Counted from the first letter of the stretch, positions 42,665-56,690 are shown. The stretch is DNA of 64,000 bases from Ariolimax columbianus (GCA_036924085.1 JAVGWX010000007.1:99109641-99173640), one strand, 5' to 3'. Notes: a model not told the origin generated them from the letters alone. A program made the numbers and translations.

Positions 42665-43515
42665 TGATGAAAACATAAATAAATCACACATAAAAACATC
42701 AAGATACACACTTAAACACATACATCAAGATCTTTCACACATATCAAGATACACACTTAAACACATACATCAAGATACACACTTAAACACATACATCAAG
42801 ATACACACTTAAACACGTATATCAAGATACACACTCAAACACATTTATCAAGATACACACTTAAACACATATATAAAGATACACACTTAAACACATATAT
42901 CAAGATACACACTTAAACACATATATCAAGATACACACTTAAACACATATACCAAGATACACACTTAAACACATATATCAAGATACACACTTAAACACAT
43001 ATACCAAGATACACACTTAAACACATACATCAAGATCTTTCACATATATCAAGATACACACTTAAACACATATATCAAGATACACACTTAAACACATATA
43101 TCAAGATACACACTTAAACACATATATCAAGATACACACTTAAACACATATATCAAGATACACACTTAAACACATATACCAAGATACACACTTAAACACA
43201 TACATCAAGATCTTTCACATATATCAAGATACACACTTAAACACATATATCAAGATACACACTTAAACACATATATCAAGATACACACTTAAACACGTAT
43301 ATCAAGATACACACTTAAACACATATATCAAGATACACACTTAAACACATATACCAAGATACACACTTAAACACATACATCAAGATCTTTCACATATATC
43401 AAGATACACACTTAAACACATATATCAAGATACACACTTAAACACATATATCAAGATACACACTTAAACACATATATCAAGATACACACTTAAACACATA
43501 TATCAAGATACACAC
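42665..43515. repeat. AC-rich minisatellite with about 176-bp higher-order unit
   Basis: Units of about 26 bp containing 'aagatacacacttaaacaca' and 'tatatc'. A marker variant 'catcaagatctttcacatat' recurs near 43026, 43200 and 43378, so blocks of about 175 bp were copied. Confidence 0.93.
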
Positions 43516-44130
43516 TTACATAGAGATGTGCAGAAAAAAAACAACATATGTACATATAGACATTATAGAGAAAAAAAGCACCAAATTGGATGAATAAACA
43601 ATAATTATAACAGCAACAGACATCAAGAAAGACAAATGGAGAATGACAAAGGGAAAGATAGATCGAAAGAGATGAATGAACAGGAAAGTATAGGTAAATG
43701 TATGGAATGTATTCAAACCATGAGATTTGAAGCATTATCTTGTTTCGTTTGATATTTTCAGCATTTCCACACTGGGTCTTCATAAATGTTATGTTATAGA
43801 GAATAGGCGCCACTGCACTCCAGGCAGACCTATAGACACTCAGTCTCTCTCAGTAAATGGTTAAAGATATGGGTACAGATGGTTCTGCCACTCTCTGATT
43901 GTGCCCACTCCTGCTCCCAGACGACCCTCCCTTCATGACAGTACATTTGATGTCCAACCCCTGTAGTCTGTGGATTGCCAATTCACCAATAGCAGTTTCG
44001 TCATCCGTCAGGCAGTCATTGATTGATTAAAAAATCTCTTCCTCATCCATATTTAATGTCTCCACGATGAGTATTGGCGTGGTCTTTCATTGGCGTAAAC
44101 TCCATCATGACTAGAAATGTAGACCCACAC
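43516..44130. other. Unassigned region
   Basis: AT-rich on the left half. No gene recognised. Confidence 0.4.
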
Positions 44131-44265
44131 ACCACTGGCGGTGTGAGGTCTATGTCTGCCATTTACATATACTGTAGCCGGTTTGAGGTCCATGCCTACC
44201 ATTCACATATACTGTAGCCGGTTTGAGGTCCATGCCTACCATTCACATATACTGTAGTCGGCTTT
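44130..44265. repeat. 44-bp repeat, three copies
   Basis: Three copies containing 'acatatactgtagccggttt' and 'gaggtccatgcctaccatt'. Confidence 0.8.
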
Positions 44266-44399
44266 CTGTATTTTCTATAGCAAAGACAGGTCAGGCACAA
44301 TGGCTGCCCTGAAAAGAAGGTCCTAAAGTAGTCACTTCAGAGCTCAAATACCTGCCGCAGTCTACGTTCTCGTATTGCAGACTGTTGTCTCGTATGCAC

Positions 44400-44580
44400 C
44401 GCACCGCTCAATCCTAGAGGCTGTTGTCTTGTATGCACGGCTCAATCCTAGAGGCTGTTGTCTTGTATGCACGGCTCAATCCTGGAGGCTGTTGTCTTGT
44501 ATGCACGGCTCAATCCTGGAGGCTGTTGTCTTGTATGCACCGCTCAGTCCTTGAGGCTGTTGTCAAGTATGCCCAGCTCA
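44400..44580. repeat. 34-bp repeat, five copies
   Basis: Five copies containing 'gaggctgttgtcttgtatgc' and 'cggctcaatcct'. Confidence 0.88.
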
Positions 44581-44829
44581 GCAACGACGATCGTAACTCG
44601 CAATCTAGCCAAGAATTAATGTCCACACTAATCCTGGAATTGACCTAAGTGTGCACATTAATTGGAGAACAGACATAGCTGTACTTCTAAGACTATCCAT
44701 TGAGTACTCCTATTATTTATACAATAACAGTAATACTGATACATTAATCCACATCGTTCAGTTAGTCATTGAAATGTCTTGCGCTTTAATTAGGATTATT
44801 ACAGTAATACATACCTGGTGACTCTATGT

Positions 44830-45665
44830 CCAGTCTGATAGTGTTTCCAATTATTGGTAATGGGATGCTAAGTATGAAACTGGTTCCATATTTGGTGACG
44901 AGATGCTGAAACTGATAGTGTTTCCATATTTGGTGACAAGATGCTGAAACTGATAGTGTTTCCATATTTGGTGACGAGATGCTGAAACTGATGTTTCCAT
45001 ATTTGGTGATGAGATGGTGAAACTGATAGTGTTTCCATATTTGATGACGAGATGTTGAAACTGATAGTGTTTCCATATTTGGTGACAAGATGCTGAAACT
45101 GAAAGTGTTTCCATATTTGATGACGAGATGCTGAAACTGATAGTGTTTCCATATTTGGTGACAAGATGCTGAAACTGATAGTGTTTCCATATTTGGTGAC
45201 AAGATGCTGAAACTGATAGTGTTTCCATATTTGGTGACGAGATGCTGAAACTGATAATGTTTCCATATTTGGTGACAAGATGCTGAAACTGATAGCGTTT
45301 CCATATTTGATGACGAGATGCTGAAACTGATAGCGTTTCCATATTTGATGACGAGATGCTGAAACTGATAGTGTTTCCATATTTGGTGACAAGATGCTGA
45401 CACTGATAGTGTTTCCATATTTGGTGACGAGATGCTGAAACTGATAGTGTTTCCATATTTGGTGACGAGATGCTGAAACTGATAGTGTTTCCATATTTGG
45501 TGACGAGATGCTGAAACTGATAGTGTTTCCATATTTGGTGACGAGATGCTGAAACTGATAGTGTTTCCATATTTGGTGACAAGATGCTGAAACTGATAGC
45601 GTTTCCATATTTTGGTTACAGAATACTGAGTCCGATAGCATTTCCATTTTTGGTTACAGAATACT
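44830..45665. repeat. 38-bp minisatellite
   Basis: About 21 copies containing 'gtgtttccatatttggtgac' and 'gagatgctgaaactgata', with conversion-like patches of two single-base variants. Period 38 keeps several frames open. Confidence 0.95.
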
Positions 45666-45944
45666 GAGTCCGATAGCGTAATTTGATCGAACAACTGCTA
45701 AAAAATGTATAAATGAGTTGTTTCAGGTAACTCAATAACTTCGGCACAGACATTATCTCAACTGTCATGTATGATACAAACTAAACGTGAACTGATCATG
45801 GTGTTTGTGCGGAACATATCTTGTATTCTCAAATGTGGCCTGTTCCATCTTTAATGTCCCTTACCTTTCATGTAGTCACATGTGCCACTACGTGCTTCTT
45901 GATTTGTGTCACTCTTTGTTGCTTGCTGCTAAATAGGTACTGGG

Positions 45945-47440
45945 TGGAGGAGAAGAAGGGGAAGACAGATACTGAATCTGGATGGAGAAAAGGGGAAGAC
46001 AGAAACTGAATCTGGATGGGGGAGGAGAAGGGAAAGACAGATAATGAATCTGGATGGGGGAGGAGAAGGGGAAGACAGATAATGAATCTGGATGGGGGAG
46101 GAGAAGGGGAAGACAGATAATGAATCTGGATGGAGGAAAGGGGAAGACATAAACTGAATCTGGATGGGGGAGGAGAAGGGGAAGACAGATACTGAATCTG
46201 GATGGAGGAAAGGGGAAGACATAAACTGAATCTGGATGGGGGAGGAGAAGGGGAAGACAGATACTGAATCTGGATGGGGGAGGAGAAGGGGAAGACAGAT
46301 AATGAATCTGGATGGGGGAGGAGAAGGGGAAGACAGATAATGAATCTGGATGGAGGAAAGGGGAAGACATAAACTGAATCTGGATGGGGGAGGAGAAGGG
46401 GAAGACAGATACTGAATCTGGATGGGGGAGGAGAAGGGGAAGACAGATAATGAATCTGGATGGGGGAGGAGAAGGGGAAGACAGATAATGAATCTGGATG
46501 GGGGAGGAGAAGGGGAAGACAGATAATGAATCTGGATGGAGGTGGAGAAGGGGAAGACAGATAATGAATCTGGATGGAGGTGGAGAAGGGGAAGACAGAA
46601 AATGAATCTGGATGAGGGTGCAGAAGAGGGAGACAGATACTGAATCTGGATGGAGGAAAGGGGAAGACATAAACTGAATCTGGATGGGGGAGGAGAAGGG
46701 GAAGACAGATACTGAATCTGGATGGGGGAGGAGAAGGGGAAGACAGATAATGAATCTGGATGGGGGAGGAGAAGGGGAAGACAGATAATGAATCTGGATG
46801 GAGGTGGAGAAGGGGAAGACAGAAAATGAATCTGGATGAGGGTGCAGAAGAGGGAGACAGATACTGAATCTGGATGGAGGAAAGGGGAAGACATAAACTG
46901 AATCTGGATGGGGGAGGAGAAGGGGAAGACAGATACTGAATCTGGATGGAGAGAAGGGGAAGACAGATAATCAATCTGGATGAGAAGGGGAAGACAGATA
47001 ATGAATCTGGATGGGGGTGGAGAAGGGGAAGACAGATAATGAATCTGGATGGGGGTAGAGAAGGGGAAGACAGATAATGAATCTGGATGGGGGTGGAGAA
47101 GGGAAGACAGATAATGAATCTGGATGGGGGTGGAGAAGGGGAAGCCAGATAATGAATCTGGATGAGGGTGGAGAAGGGGAAAGATAATTAATCTGGATGA
47201 GGGTGGAGAAGAGGAAAGATAATGAATCTGGATGAGGGTGGAGAAGGGGGAAGACAGATACTGAATCTGGATGAGGGAGGAGGAGAAGAAGACAGATAAT
47301 GAATCTGGATAGGGAGAAGGGGAAGACAGATGAATCTGGATTGGGAGGAGAAAGGGAAGACAGATAATGAATCTGGATTTGGGAGGAGAAGGGGAAGACG
47401 GATAATGAATCTGGACGAGGGAGGAGATGGGGAAGATAAA
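45945..47440. repeat. 38-bp purine-rich minisatellite
   Basis: About 40 copies containing 'gaatctggatgggggaggag' and 'aaggggaagacagataat'. The plus strand is almost all purine within each unit with G-runs of four or five, so triplex or G-quadruplex structures are possible. Shorter units (for example 'gatggaggaaagggg') are interspersed. Confidence 0.95.
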
Positions 47441-48140
47441 TAATGAATAATGTTGCAGAGACTTCTTTAAGCTGCATCGTCCGCTTCACGGGGGTAGTTG
47501 GTGACCAGTTTCTGACTTTTCTCTAGAAGATTACAGATTGACAAAATGGAGAGTTCCTGAACACAAATTGGACAACATCTGTAACCAGTCTGGTTGGGCC
47601 CAAATGGGGCGTAATGAGCAACAAATGGCTCACAATGTCTCTTAACCTCTCATGCCCTCACACACAAGCGGTGAATCCTGTGCTTTCCAATAATCCTGCT
47701 GAAGGTTAGAGTTCAAACCTCTAGCAGAAAGATGGGTGAAATAGCCAATGGACAGTGATGTCCCAGTCAACCAGTGAAGAAGTTGAAAAATGTAGATACT
47801 TGACCGAAAGTCGGACCAGAAACCATGATGATATTCTTTTAGCTGTGGGACGGTAGCTCTTAAAGTCCAATGTATCCAGGCAAAAACCAAGCGTCTTTCT
47901 CAGTTGGAGTTTGTATAAAGTCTGTTGTGCCAGGCCTTAACAAAATTGAAGTGAAGGGCATGGAGGCAGTCCAGTGTGTCGGTAGCATGTCCTGTCATGA
48001 CAGACCACACACAACTCTGAGTCGGCCATTTCAAATTTCTCAGTCAGTCATGTTAGTTGACTTGTTGTGATGGCACGTCTGGCACTCCCAGCCACCTGGG
48101 TATTTTTATCATCCATGAGGATAATTAATAGAGAACGAAC
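47441..48140. other. Unassigned region
   Basis: No gene recognised. Contains a second copy of the short word 'ggcagtccagtgtgtc' also found near 40106. Confidence 0.35.
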
Positions 48141-48415
48141 AGCAAAGACAAGATAAGAATACATTTAACCCATGGAGTGGGCATGGATTGGTACAGCTCA
48201 GGGCATATACAAAGACAAGATAAGAATACATTTAACCCATGGAGTGGGCATGGATTGGTACAGCTCAGGGCATATACAAAGACAAGATAAGAATACATTT
48301 AACCCATGGAGTGGGCATGGATTGGTACAGCTCAGGGCATATACAAAGACAAGATAAGAATACATTTAACCCATGGAGTGGGCATGGATTGGTACAGCTC
48401 AGGGCATATACCACT
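48140..48415. repeat. 67-bp repeat, four near-identical copies
   Basis: Four copies containing 'cccatggagtgggcatggat' and 'acagctcagggcatatac'. Near-perfect identity implies a very recent amplification. Confidence 0.95.
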
Positions 48416-48419
48416 CGTC

Positions 48420-50470
48420 AGAGAATTCTGCAGTTACACCTATAGGGCTCCAACTGCCGTTAGCCTGAGCCCTCTTTAAGTACCTGTAGGCCTGGATGAC
48501 CCTACCAGGAGTAATACTCCCACTGGTATAGCTCCCGGGATCATTTGAGCGTGCAAGCTCTCTAGCCTTGGCAAGGTAGCTAAAAATAAGTTCATCACAG
48601 GAAATGACAGTGTAAACATTAAAGGTGCAATCACGAGACTTTCTGCCAATGATATGGCGACCTGTTTACTGGTACTTCTTTCACATCTGTCATTTCTTTT
48701 TCACACAAACACACTAAAATACATGCATGGCGCACACACACGTACACATAGACCATCTGGTTAGCTGACTTTAATATCTGATATCACTAGCAATAGGAAA
48801 TGTACACACAGAAGGTATAATAGTAACTGCCTATAGCATTGCTTCCAGTACAAGGGTATATGTCTTTATGTGTTATAAACTCAAGAGACGAAATGCTAGA
48901 AACTACGCAAGCTCTAAACACACCACAATAAAAATGTACCACTAATTCAAACAGCAACCATTAATCCCCAGAAGGTGCTGGACCTCTGGATTTTAAAGAA
49001 TGACAAAAACAAACAAACTGATAATATATGCTATCAAAGAAATGGAATTTATCAACGATGTTCAGATACAACACTCAAGACTGGGCTTGTCAATCACACA
49101 AGAGCAAGTACTACTTAGAAACAGCTACAGGCCAATCAATGGCAACCTTTGGTTACAGCTTGGTCTAGATTTGAAGACAGCTGGGTTTTGCTGTTAGGAT
49201 AATTTATGATCTGTTCCCACAAAAAGAGCTACTATTAGCCTGCTGATTCATTGACTAGATGATCTCAAGATTTGAGAAGTTGCAAACATATTATCATCAT
49301 CAAATCTACTGGTTACATGTGCCTGGAACCATCTTGAATGTGTTTGAACATGGCAACTTGTACTGAGACATTATTGATCTTTTCAAAGTTGATCTTGGAA
49401 GTCGCAGAACACTGCTAGTTAACACTTTAAACACAGAAAAACTATCAGATGTCAATAAACATGTTAGATTAATACAGAGACCTGGCAATGACAAACCTCA
49501 TCTTGAAATCCCAACATCAGCTCATCATGCTTAAATAGAACTCATTTACTGCCGGATAAATATATTCAAAGCTAAAGCCACCAATTATCTGATGGTTAGC
49601 AGCTCTGAGACAGATAATGGCAATGTGTTTCACCTTTTCTTGCACTTCTCTCCAAAGCTGGATATCACTTCTTCCTCGTTGCCTTTAGGATATTGGCAAC
49701 AATCTCCATTTCCTCCTCAACTCTTCTCTCTATCATGCCTTTGATCTAGATGCTAACACTATTAGCAACTATTTAACTTCAGACTTCATTGTCCAGTCAG
49801 CTCATACAGACAAGGGGAAATAATCTCATTAATTCCGGATAAACGTCATTTATCACAACTTCCAATATGAGAGAAACAATTCATATCATCAAATGACACC
49901 AACATAAATCTTTGTCTTTCATGCAATATCCCCCCCTGCCCCCAACAGTCACCCCTAGGTCAGACTGGACTAGAATTCAGCTAGAAACATGAAACAAGTT
50001 TCTAAAGTTTTTTTAAAAATATGTTAAGTTCTGTGGAATCCCTGGACAAATGGGACACGTCAAAGTGTAATAAAGAGAATCAAATATATATACGCATCAT
50101 GGATGGTTGTCAGCGGTCGACCAGCTTGGCTTTTGGGTAGGGCAAACGAAGCCCCTACAAATGTAACATGACTGCTCCATGGACAACTTGACTGCTCCAT
50201 GCACGACTACCTTGATTACTCCATCTTCCTGTCCCTGTCTATCAGTTCTATTGACTTACTTCCATTCTAATAAGCTAAACTGCGGTATCTCCACCCTTTG
50301 CCTAGCCATTTTACCTTTGCCAGTTTCAATTTATTTTTGCCACAATAGACACAGAATACATGGACTATTGCAGAAAATGTGGACTGTTACTTTCACATGA
50401 ATAACATCAATCACAAATCTGATTAGTCTTCACTAATTTATGGTTTCACTTCATACTCATCTCATGTTAA
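48420..50470. other. Unassigned 2-kb AT-rich region
   Basis: No arrays, LINE motifs or convincing exons seen. Longest frames (65-73 codons) have no recognisable domain. Confidence 0.4.
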
Positions 50471-50479
50471 TCCTTAACT

Positions 50480-51670
50480 ATGTCTTGGTAATGAGATGGA
50501 GATTGACTGTCTTGGTAATGAGTAATGAGATGGAGATGGCCTGTCTTGGTAATGAGATGGAGATGGACTGTCTTGGTAATGAGATTGAGATGGACTGTCT
50601 TGGTAATGAGATGGACTGTCTTGGTAATGAGATGGAGATGGGCTGTCTTGGTAATGAGATGGAGATGGACTGTCTTGGTAATGAGATGGAGATGGACTGT
50701 CTTGGAAATGAGATGGAGATGGACTGTCTTGGTAATGTTATGGAGATGGACTGTCTTGGTAATGAGATGGACTGTCTTGGTAATGAGATGGAGATGGACT
50801 GTCTTGGTAATGAGATAGACTGTCTTGGTAATGAGATGGAGATGGACTGTCTTGGTAATGAGATGGAGATGGACTGTCTTGGTAATGAGATGGAGATGGA
50901 CTGTCTTGGTAATGAGATGGACTGTCTTGGTAATGAGATGGAGATGGACTGTCTTGGTAATGAGATGGAGATGGACTGTCTTGGTAATGAGATAGACTGT
51001 CTTGGTAATGAGATGGACTGTCTTGGTAATGAGATGGACTGTCTTGGTAATGAGATGGACTGTCTTGGTTATGAGATGGAGATGGACTGTCTTGGTAATG
51101 AGATTGACTGTCTTGGTAATGAGAAGGAGATGGACTGTCTTGGTAATGAGATGGAGATGGACTGTCTTGGTAATGAGATTGAGATGGACTGTCTTGGTAA
51201 TGAGATGGAATGTCTTGGTAATGAGATTGAGATGGACTGTCTTGGTAATGAGATTGAGATGGACTGTCTTGGTAATGAGATTGAGATGGACTGTCTTGGT
51301 AATGAGATGGAGATGGACTGTCTTGGTAATGAGATGGAGATGGACTGTCTTGGTAATGAGACAGAGATTGACTGTCTTGGTAATGAGACAGAGATTGACT
51401 GTCTTGGTAATGAGATGGACTTTCTTGGTAAAGAGATGGAGATGGACTTTCTTGGTAATGAGATGGACTGTCTTGGTAATGAGACAGAGATTGACTGTCT
51501 TGGTAATGAGACAGAGATTGACTGTCTTGGTAATGAGATGGACTTTCTTGGTAATGAGATGGAGATGGACTTCTTGGTAATGAGACAGAGATTGACTGTC
51601 TTGGTAATGAGATGGACTTTCTTGGTAATGAGATGGAGATGGACTGTCTTGGTAATGAGACAGAGATGTG
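50480..51670. repeat. Mixed 18/27-bp minisatellite
   Basis: Roughly 50 units containing 'gactgtcttggtaatgagat' with or without an extra 'ggagatgga'. Periods are multiples of nine, so frames on both strands stay open over 1.2 kb; these are not genes. Confidence 0.95.
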
Positions 51671-52015
51671 AAGACTTGGATTTCTTAGAGCTACAAAGAT
51701 TAACATGAGCAGATCACACACAACATGTATCCAGTATTGTCGATGCATTCAATAGCTGTACTGTCTACAATAATCTCGTCTACCGCAGACAGTCTCAGTT
51801 CCCTTTACAGAACTCTGGTCCTGGGGGAGTCCTTCTTACTCAGCCCCTTTTATGTGTGAATGTGATATATGGATAGTATCCTGAACATCTACTGCCAGTA
51901 TCCATGGTTCTACCTTTGCTGTGGATGTTTCATTTATTAACAGGAAGCCATAATAAGACGATGCAGGTCAATGTACACAATTACACATAGTAATATATTT
52001 ACACCAAGAAATAAC
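51671..52015. other. Unassigned region
   Basis: No gene or repeat recognised. Confidence 0.35.
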
Positions 52016-52312
52016 ATTCTGTGCCATGCCACACAGGTAATCTTACAGGTGCAGTAAGGTGAACCTCCCCCTAATTCTGTACCATGCCACACAGGTAATC
52101 TTACAGGTGCAGTAAGGTGAACCTCCAACTAATTCTGTACCATACCACCCCACAGGTAATCTTACAGGTGCAGTAAGGTGAACCTCCAACTAATTCTGTA
52201 CCATACCACCACACAGGTAATCTTACAGGTGCAGTAAGGTGAACCTCCAACTAATTCTGTACCATACCACCACACAGGTAATCTTACAGGCACAGTAAGG
52301 TGAACCTCCCAC
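52015..52312. repeat. 58-62-bp repeat, five copies
   Basis: Five copies containing 'acacaggtaatcttacaggt' and 'gcagtaaggtgaacctcc'. Confidence 0.92.
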
Positions 52313-53128
52313 AAACAATGTGTCAATACGCCCTGTGTAATAGACAGGTGTGCAGCTGACATGTACTTGACATCAGCTAGATCTTTGAAGTCAGTGTCTC
52401 AACCTGTCTTCCTTGAAAACTCTGGTACAGCGAAAGATTGTGACTTAATTCAACAAAGTTTTTACAAAAAACCCTCCTCAGTTGTACACAGACATTGAGC
52501 AGTCCCATATTTGGTCAGTGCGGATGAAATAATACAATGTCGCTCTCTATTCATAACGTGTTCTCTTATTTTGACTAGTTCTACTATTCAATGTTATCAA
52601 GAACTGTGTATGTTGTTTTCTGTCCTGAGCATAAACAATGAATATTAGATATTATATAGGCAACTGATCGTTCACTATAAAGACCTTGATCTTTAAATGT
52701 CATATTTAGCTGGGTGTTCCCCGACCTAGACCTGGAAATAGTTACAAAGGTTTCTCCAAGATAGAAAGGCTGGTCTATCTGTGTCACCTCAAGGACAGTA
52801 TCAAAGAGGTTTAGATAAATGGGTATAAGTGTCATCTCACACAGAGATCAAAGAGGTTTATATAGGTAGGTGTGTCACCTCACACAGAGTATCAAAAAAG
52901 GTTTACACTATACCCTACAAAACAATCCCCTTTCAATCTACACTGGCAACCAGATGCTACAATAACATTAATAATAATGCTCAGCTGCAGCAAATTATTA
53001 TAAAAAATACCCACCTTTAAAGCACTGAACAAATGGCACTAATTGAATTTAAGTAATTACAAAATAATTTCATGCAATCCAGAGCATATTCTCCCTTAAA
53101 AATGTGAAAATAAGTATAAACCATATTT
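52313..53128. other. Unassigned region with a weak 65-bp duplication
   Basis: 'tcacctca' and 'agtatcaaagaggttta'-like text recurs near 52785, 52845 and 52880. No gene recognised. Confidence 0.4.
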
Positions 53129-53230
53129 AGCCTCGGTGAGTCAATTACTACTGCAAGAAGTTTATCCTCGGTGAGTCAATTACTACTGCAAGAAGTTTAG
53201 CCTCGGTGAGTCAATTACTACTGCAAGAAG
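53128..53230. repeat. 45-bp repeat, two to three copies
   Basis: Copies containing 'cctcggtgagtcaattacta' and 'ctgcaagaag'. Confidence 0.85.
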
Positions 53231-53374
53231 AGAGCGACACTCTGTGCTCAAAGACAGACTTTAGAGGATCTCTCAGCCAATTTCATCCATGTTAAAATAC
53301 CTCTACCATTTTCTTGGGTGTCAATTATATCTGTTATTTGTTCCTCCGGCTTTTCGGATAACAGTAACCACAAT

Positions 53375-53850
53375 AAGATCTAGAGATGTCTTGAAGTATT
53401 TAAGAAGTACTTCTAAGTCTCGGATGTGCAAGATCTAGAGATGCCTTGAAGTATTGAAGAAGTACTTCTAAGCCTCGTATGTGCAAGATCTAGAGATGTC
53501 TTGAAGTATTGAAGAAGTACTTCTAAGCCTCGGATGTGCAAGATCTAGAGATGTCTTGAAGTATTGAAGAAGTACTTCTAAGCCTCAAATGTGCAAGATC
53601 TAGGGATGTCTTGAAGTATTGAAGAAGTACTTCTAAGCCTCGTATGTGCAAGATCTAGAGATGTCTTGAAGTATTGAAGAAGTACTTCTAAGCCTCGGAT
53701 GTGCAAGATCTAGAGATGTCTTGAAGTATTGAAGAAGTACTTCTAAGCCTCAAATGTGCAAGATCTAGGGATGTCTTGAAGTATTGAAGAAGTACTTCTA
53801 AGCCTCTTATGTGCAAGATCTAGAGATGTCTTAAAGAAGTACTCCTAAGC
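53375..53850. repeat. 55-bp minisatellite with a three-unit super-repeat
   Basis: About nine copies containing 'caagatctagagatgtcttg' and 'aagaagtacttctaagcctc'. The variant 'caaatgtgcaagatctaggg' recurs 166 bp apart (near 53586 and 53752), three units. Confidence 0.95.
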
Positions 53851-54230
53851 TTTGGATTTGTAACATTGAGGATTCACCACTGTCATCTGTACTATTTGCA
53901 TCACAGAAATTTGTTTTCTTTCGAAGTCAGCCATTTTCAGAAAGTCCATAAATTAATGCATTTCTTGGAAGGAAATTAAAAATAAAACTCTGGCCGTACA
54001 AACACCCAATTATATCTCTTGAGCATTTCAATTCTTTAAGCAGTGAACAAAATAAAAATAAGATAATATTAAAGTCAGAGCACACAAAAATAAAAGAAAA
54101 AAAGAAAAGTATTGAATGTGTAGCATTCACAATTTTAAAACGCATAAAAATCCTTAAAAACTGCAAACAATCAGGTTAAATGCACAACTTCAAGTTCTAG
54201 TTATCAATTACTGGCGGTTTTCCTGCCATC
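53851..54230. other. Unassigned AT-rich region
   Basis: No gene or repeat recognised. Confidence 0.35.
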
Positions 54231-55025
54231 AATCAAGCATCCGCTGATTCTCTCCCTACCACCAAACTAACTATCCAGCATCCACTGATGATCTACATAC
54301 CATCAGTACAGCATCCACTGATGATCTCCCTACCCTAAGTACAGCATACATTTATTCTCTCCCTACCACCAAACTAACTATCCAGCATCCACTTGATTCT
54401 CTCCCTACCATCAGTCCAGCATCCATTGAATCTCTCCCTACCACCAAACTAACTATCCAGCATCCACTTGATTCTCTCCCTACCATCAGTCCAGCATCCA
54501 TTGATTCTCTCCCTACCATCAAACTAACTATCCAGCATCCATTGATTCTCTCCCTACCACCAAACTTACTATCCAGCATCCATTGATTCTCTCCCTACCA
54601 TCAAACTAACTATCCAGCATCCATTGATTCTCTCCCTACCATCAAACTAACTATCCAGCATACATTGATTCTCTCCCTACCATCAGTCCAGCATCCACTT
54701 GATTCTCTGCCTACCATCAGTCCAGCATCCACTTGATTCTCTGCCTACCATCAGTCCAGCATCCACTTGATTCTCTCCCTACCATCAGTCCAGCATCCAT
54801 TGATTCTCTCCCTACCATCAAACTAACTATCCAGCATCCATTGATTCTCTCCCTACCATCAGTCCAGCATCCATTGATTCTCCTCCTACCACCAAACTAA
54901 CTATCCAGCATCCACTTGATTCTCTCCCTACCATCAGTCCAGCATCCATTGATTCTCTCCCTACCATCAGTCCAGCATCCATTTATTCTCTCCCTACCAT
55001 CAAACTAAACTGTCCAGCATCCATG
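54230..55025. repeat. Mixed 25-40-bp minisatellite
   Basis: About 25 units built from 'attctctccctaccatcag' and 'tccagcatccattg', with or without an 'aactaacta' insert. Confidence 0.92.
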
Positions 55026-55985
55026 TTTGGTTATCCATTGACTCATATCCCATCGATGTTAACAAATATTACAATACGCTCCACCAAAAAAGAATAACTG
55101 GATCATAATTGTCCTTTGTGCATTGTTTCCCGTCAACATATATTACTTATTCTGGGATTTTGACCCTCTTCTGAATTGTATGTATGCAGCACTGAAGAGC
55201 AATCACATTTCATTGCTAAAGAATTGTTCATAGATTTGCCTTTTTTTATTTCCTGAACTATCTCCACTCACTATTTCTGAGTTGTCTACCATTTCTTGTC
55301 ATGATCTCCCTTCCCAGTTATTAGAGAGGTTTTTCTAATCTATGGGCTCTAACAGTGTTCTGCTAAATTTAATACTGTATTGTGGAGATGACTATCATCC
55401 AATTTCCAACATCATCTTGCTGCTGTTTAAACTGAGGTCTTTATTTGAACTTCCTACCACTATCATTTTCTGTAGATCCTTTATCTCTTATACATAATAA
55501 GACATTATCATAAGCATCCTAAAAGTTGTTTATATAATGTTCACAGAATGATGTTCCTGCCACGTCCTCTTTCGGTACAAATATGTTTTCAGTGAACATC
55601 TGATGGTAGAAGTATTATGTCCTCTTTTGGTACAAATATGTTTTCAGTGTGCAAAGTGAACATCTGATGGTAGAAGTTATTTCCTAGGGTCCTCTTTGAT
55701 TGTCAGTCTGTACACAGTTTCTGTTTGGTGCCAAAACAAATTTCACACAAATTCCTCTGGACTTGAGTGTGTACAGATAACAAAACAAATGAAAAAATTG
55801 ACGTATTATCACACACGTTTTGTTCCTAACAATTTGGGAACACAAAATAAATTCAACACATTGGCGTTAAAATGAAGTTTATTTAAGTTTCACCTGGGTG
55901 TAGTTACATGTTTGCTAAATAAAAGCTCTTCAAATAATAATATGGCCTCTTTAAAACTTCCAAGACAAAAATTTGGATAGCTCAG
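55026..55985. other. Unassigned AT-rich region with one duplication
   Basis: A segment of about 50 bp ('acaaatatgttttcagtg' and 'gaacatctgatggtagaagt') is present twice at 55562-55675. No gene recognised. Confidence 0.4.
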
Positions 55986-56690
55986 ACCTGGGTTTCAAAC
56001 CTGGGTTAAAACAACAATTTGGATAGCTCAAACCTGGGTTAAGACAACAATTTGGATAGCTCAACCTGGGTTAAGACAATTTGGATAGCTCAAACCTGGG
56101 TTAAGACAACCATTTGGATAGTTCAAACCTGGGTTAAAACAACAATTTGGATAGCTCAAACCTGGGTTAAGACAATTTGGATAGCTCAAACCTCGGTTAA
56201 AACAACCATTTGGATAACTCAAACCTGGGTTGTCAACCATTTGGATAGCTCAAACCTCGGTTTAAGTCATCCATTTGGATAGCTCAAACCTCGGTTTAAG
56301 TCATCCATTTGGATAGCTCAAACCTGGGTTGTCAACCATTTGGATAGCTCAAACCTCGGTTTAAGTCATCCATTTGGATAGCTCAAACCTCGGTTTAAGT
56401 CATCCATTTGGATAGCTCAAACCTGGGTTAAGATAACCATTTGGATAGCTCAAACCTCGGTTTAAGTCATCCATTTGGATAGCTCAAACCTGGGTTAAGA
56501 TAACCATTTGGATAGCTCAAATCTGGGTTAAGTCATCCATTTGGATATCTCAAACCTGGGTTAAGACAACCGTTTGGATAACTCAAACCTCGGTTTAAGT
56601 CATCCATTTGGATAGCTCAAACCTGGGTTAAGACAACCATTTAGATAACTCAAACCTGGATTTAAAAAGACAACAATTTGAAATACTCAA
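55985..56690. repeat. About 33-bp minisatellite
   Basis: About 22 copies containing 'atttggatagctcaaacctg' followed by 'ggttaagacaacc' or 'ggtttaagtcatcc'. Confidence 0.93.

Noticed and set aside
44786..45694. Three minus-strand frames of 243-302 codons
   Set aside because: 38-bp minisatellite read in three frames.
45868..46974. Three overlapping minus-strand frames of 253-368 codons
   Set aside because: Period-38 array read in all three frames; no domain and no start or splice context.
39960..48110. A dispersed repeat shared by 40060-40300 and 47950-48110
   Set aside because: Only about 16 bases ('ggcagtccagtgtgtc') match well; the remaining similarity is too weak to call without an alignment.
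50440..51748. Frames of 336-422 codons on both strands
   Set aside because: The repeat period is a multiple of nine bases, so both strands stay open; the sequence is pure repeat.
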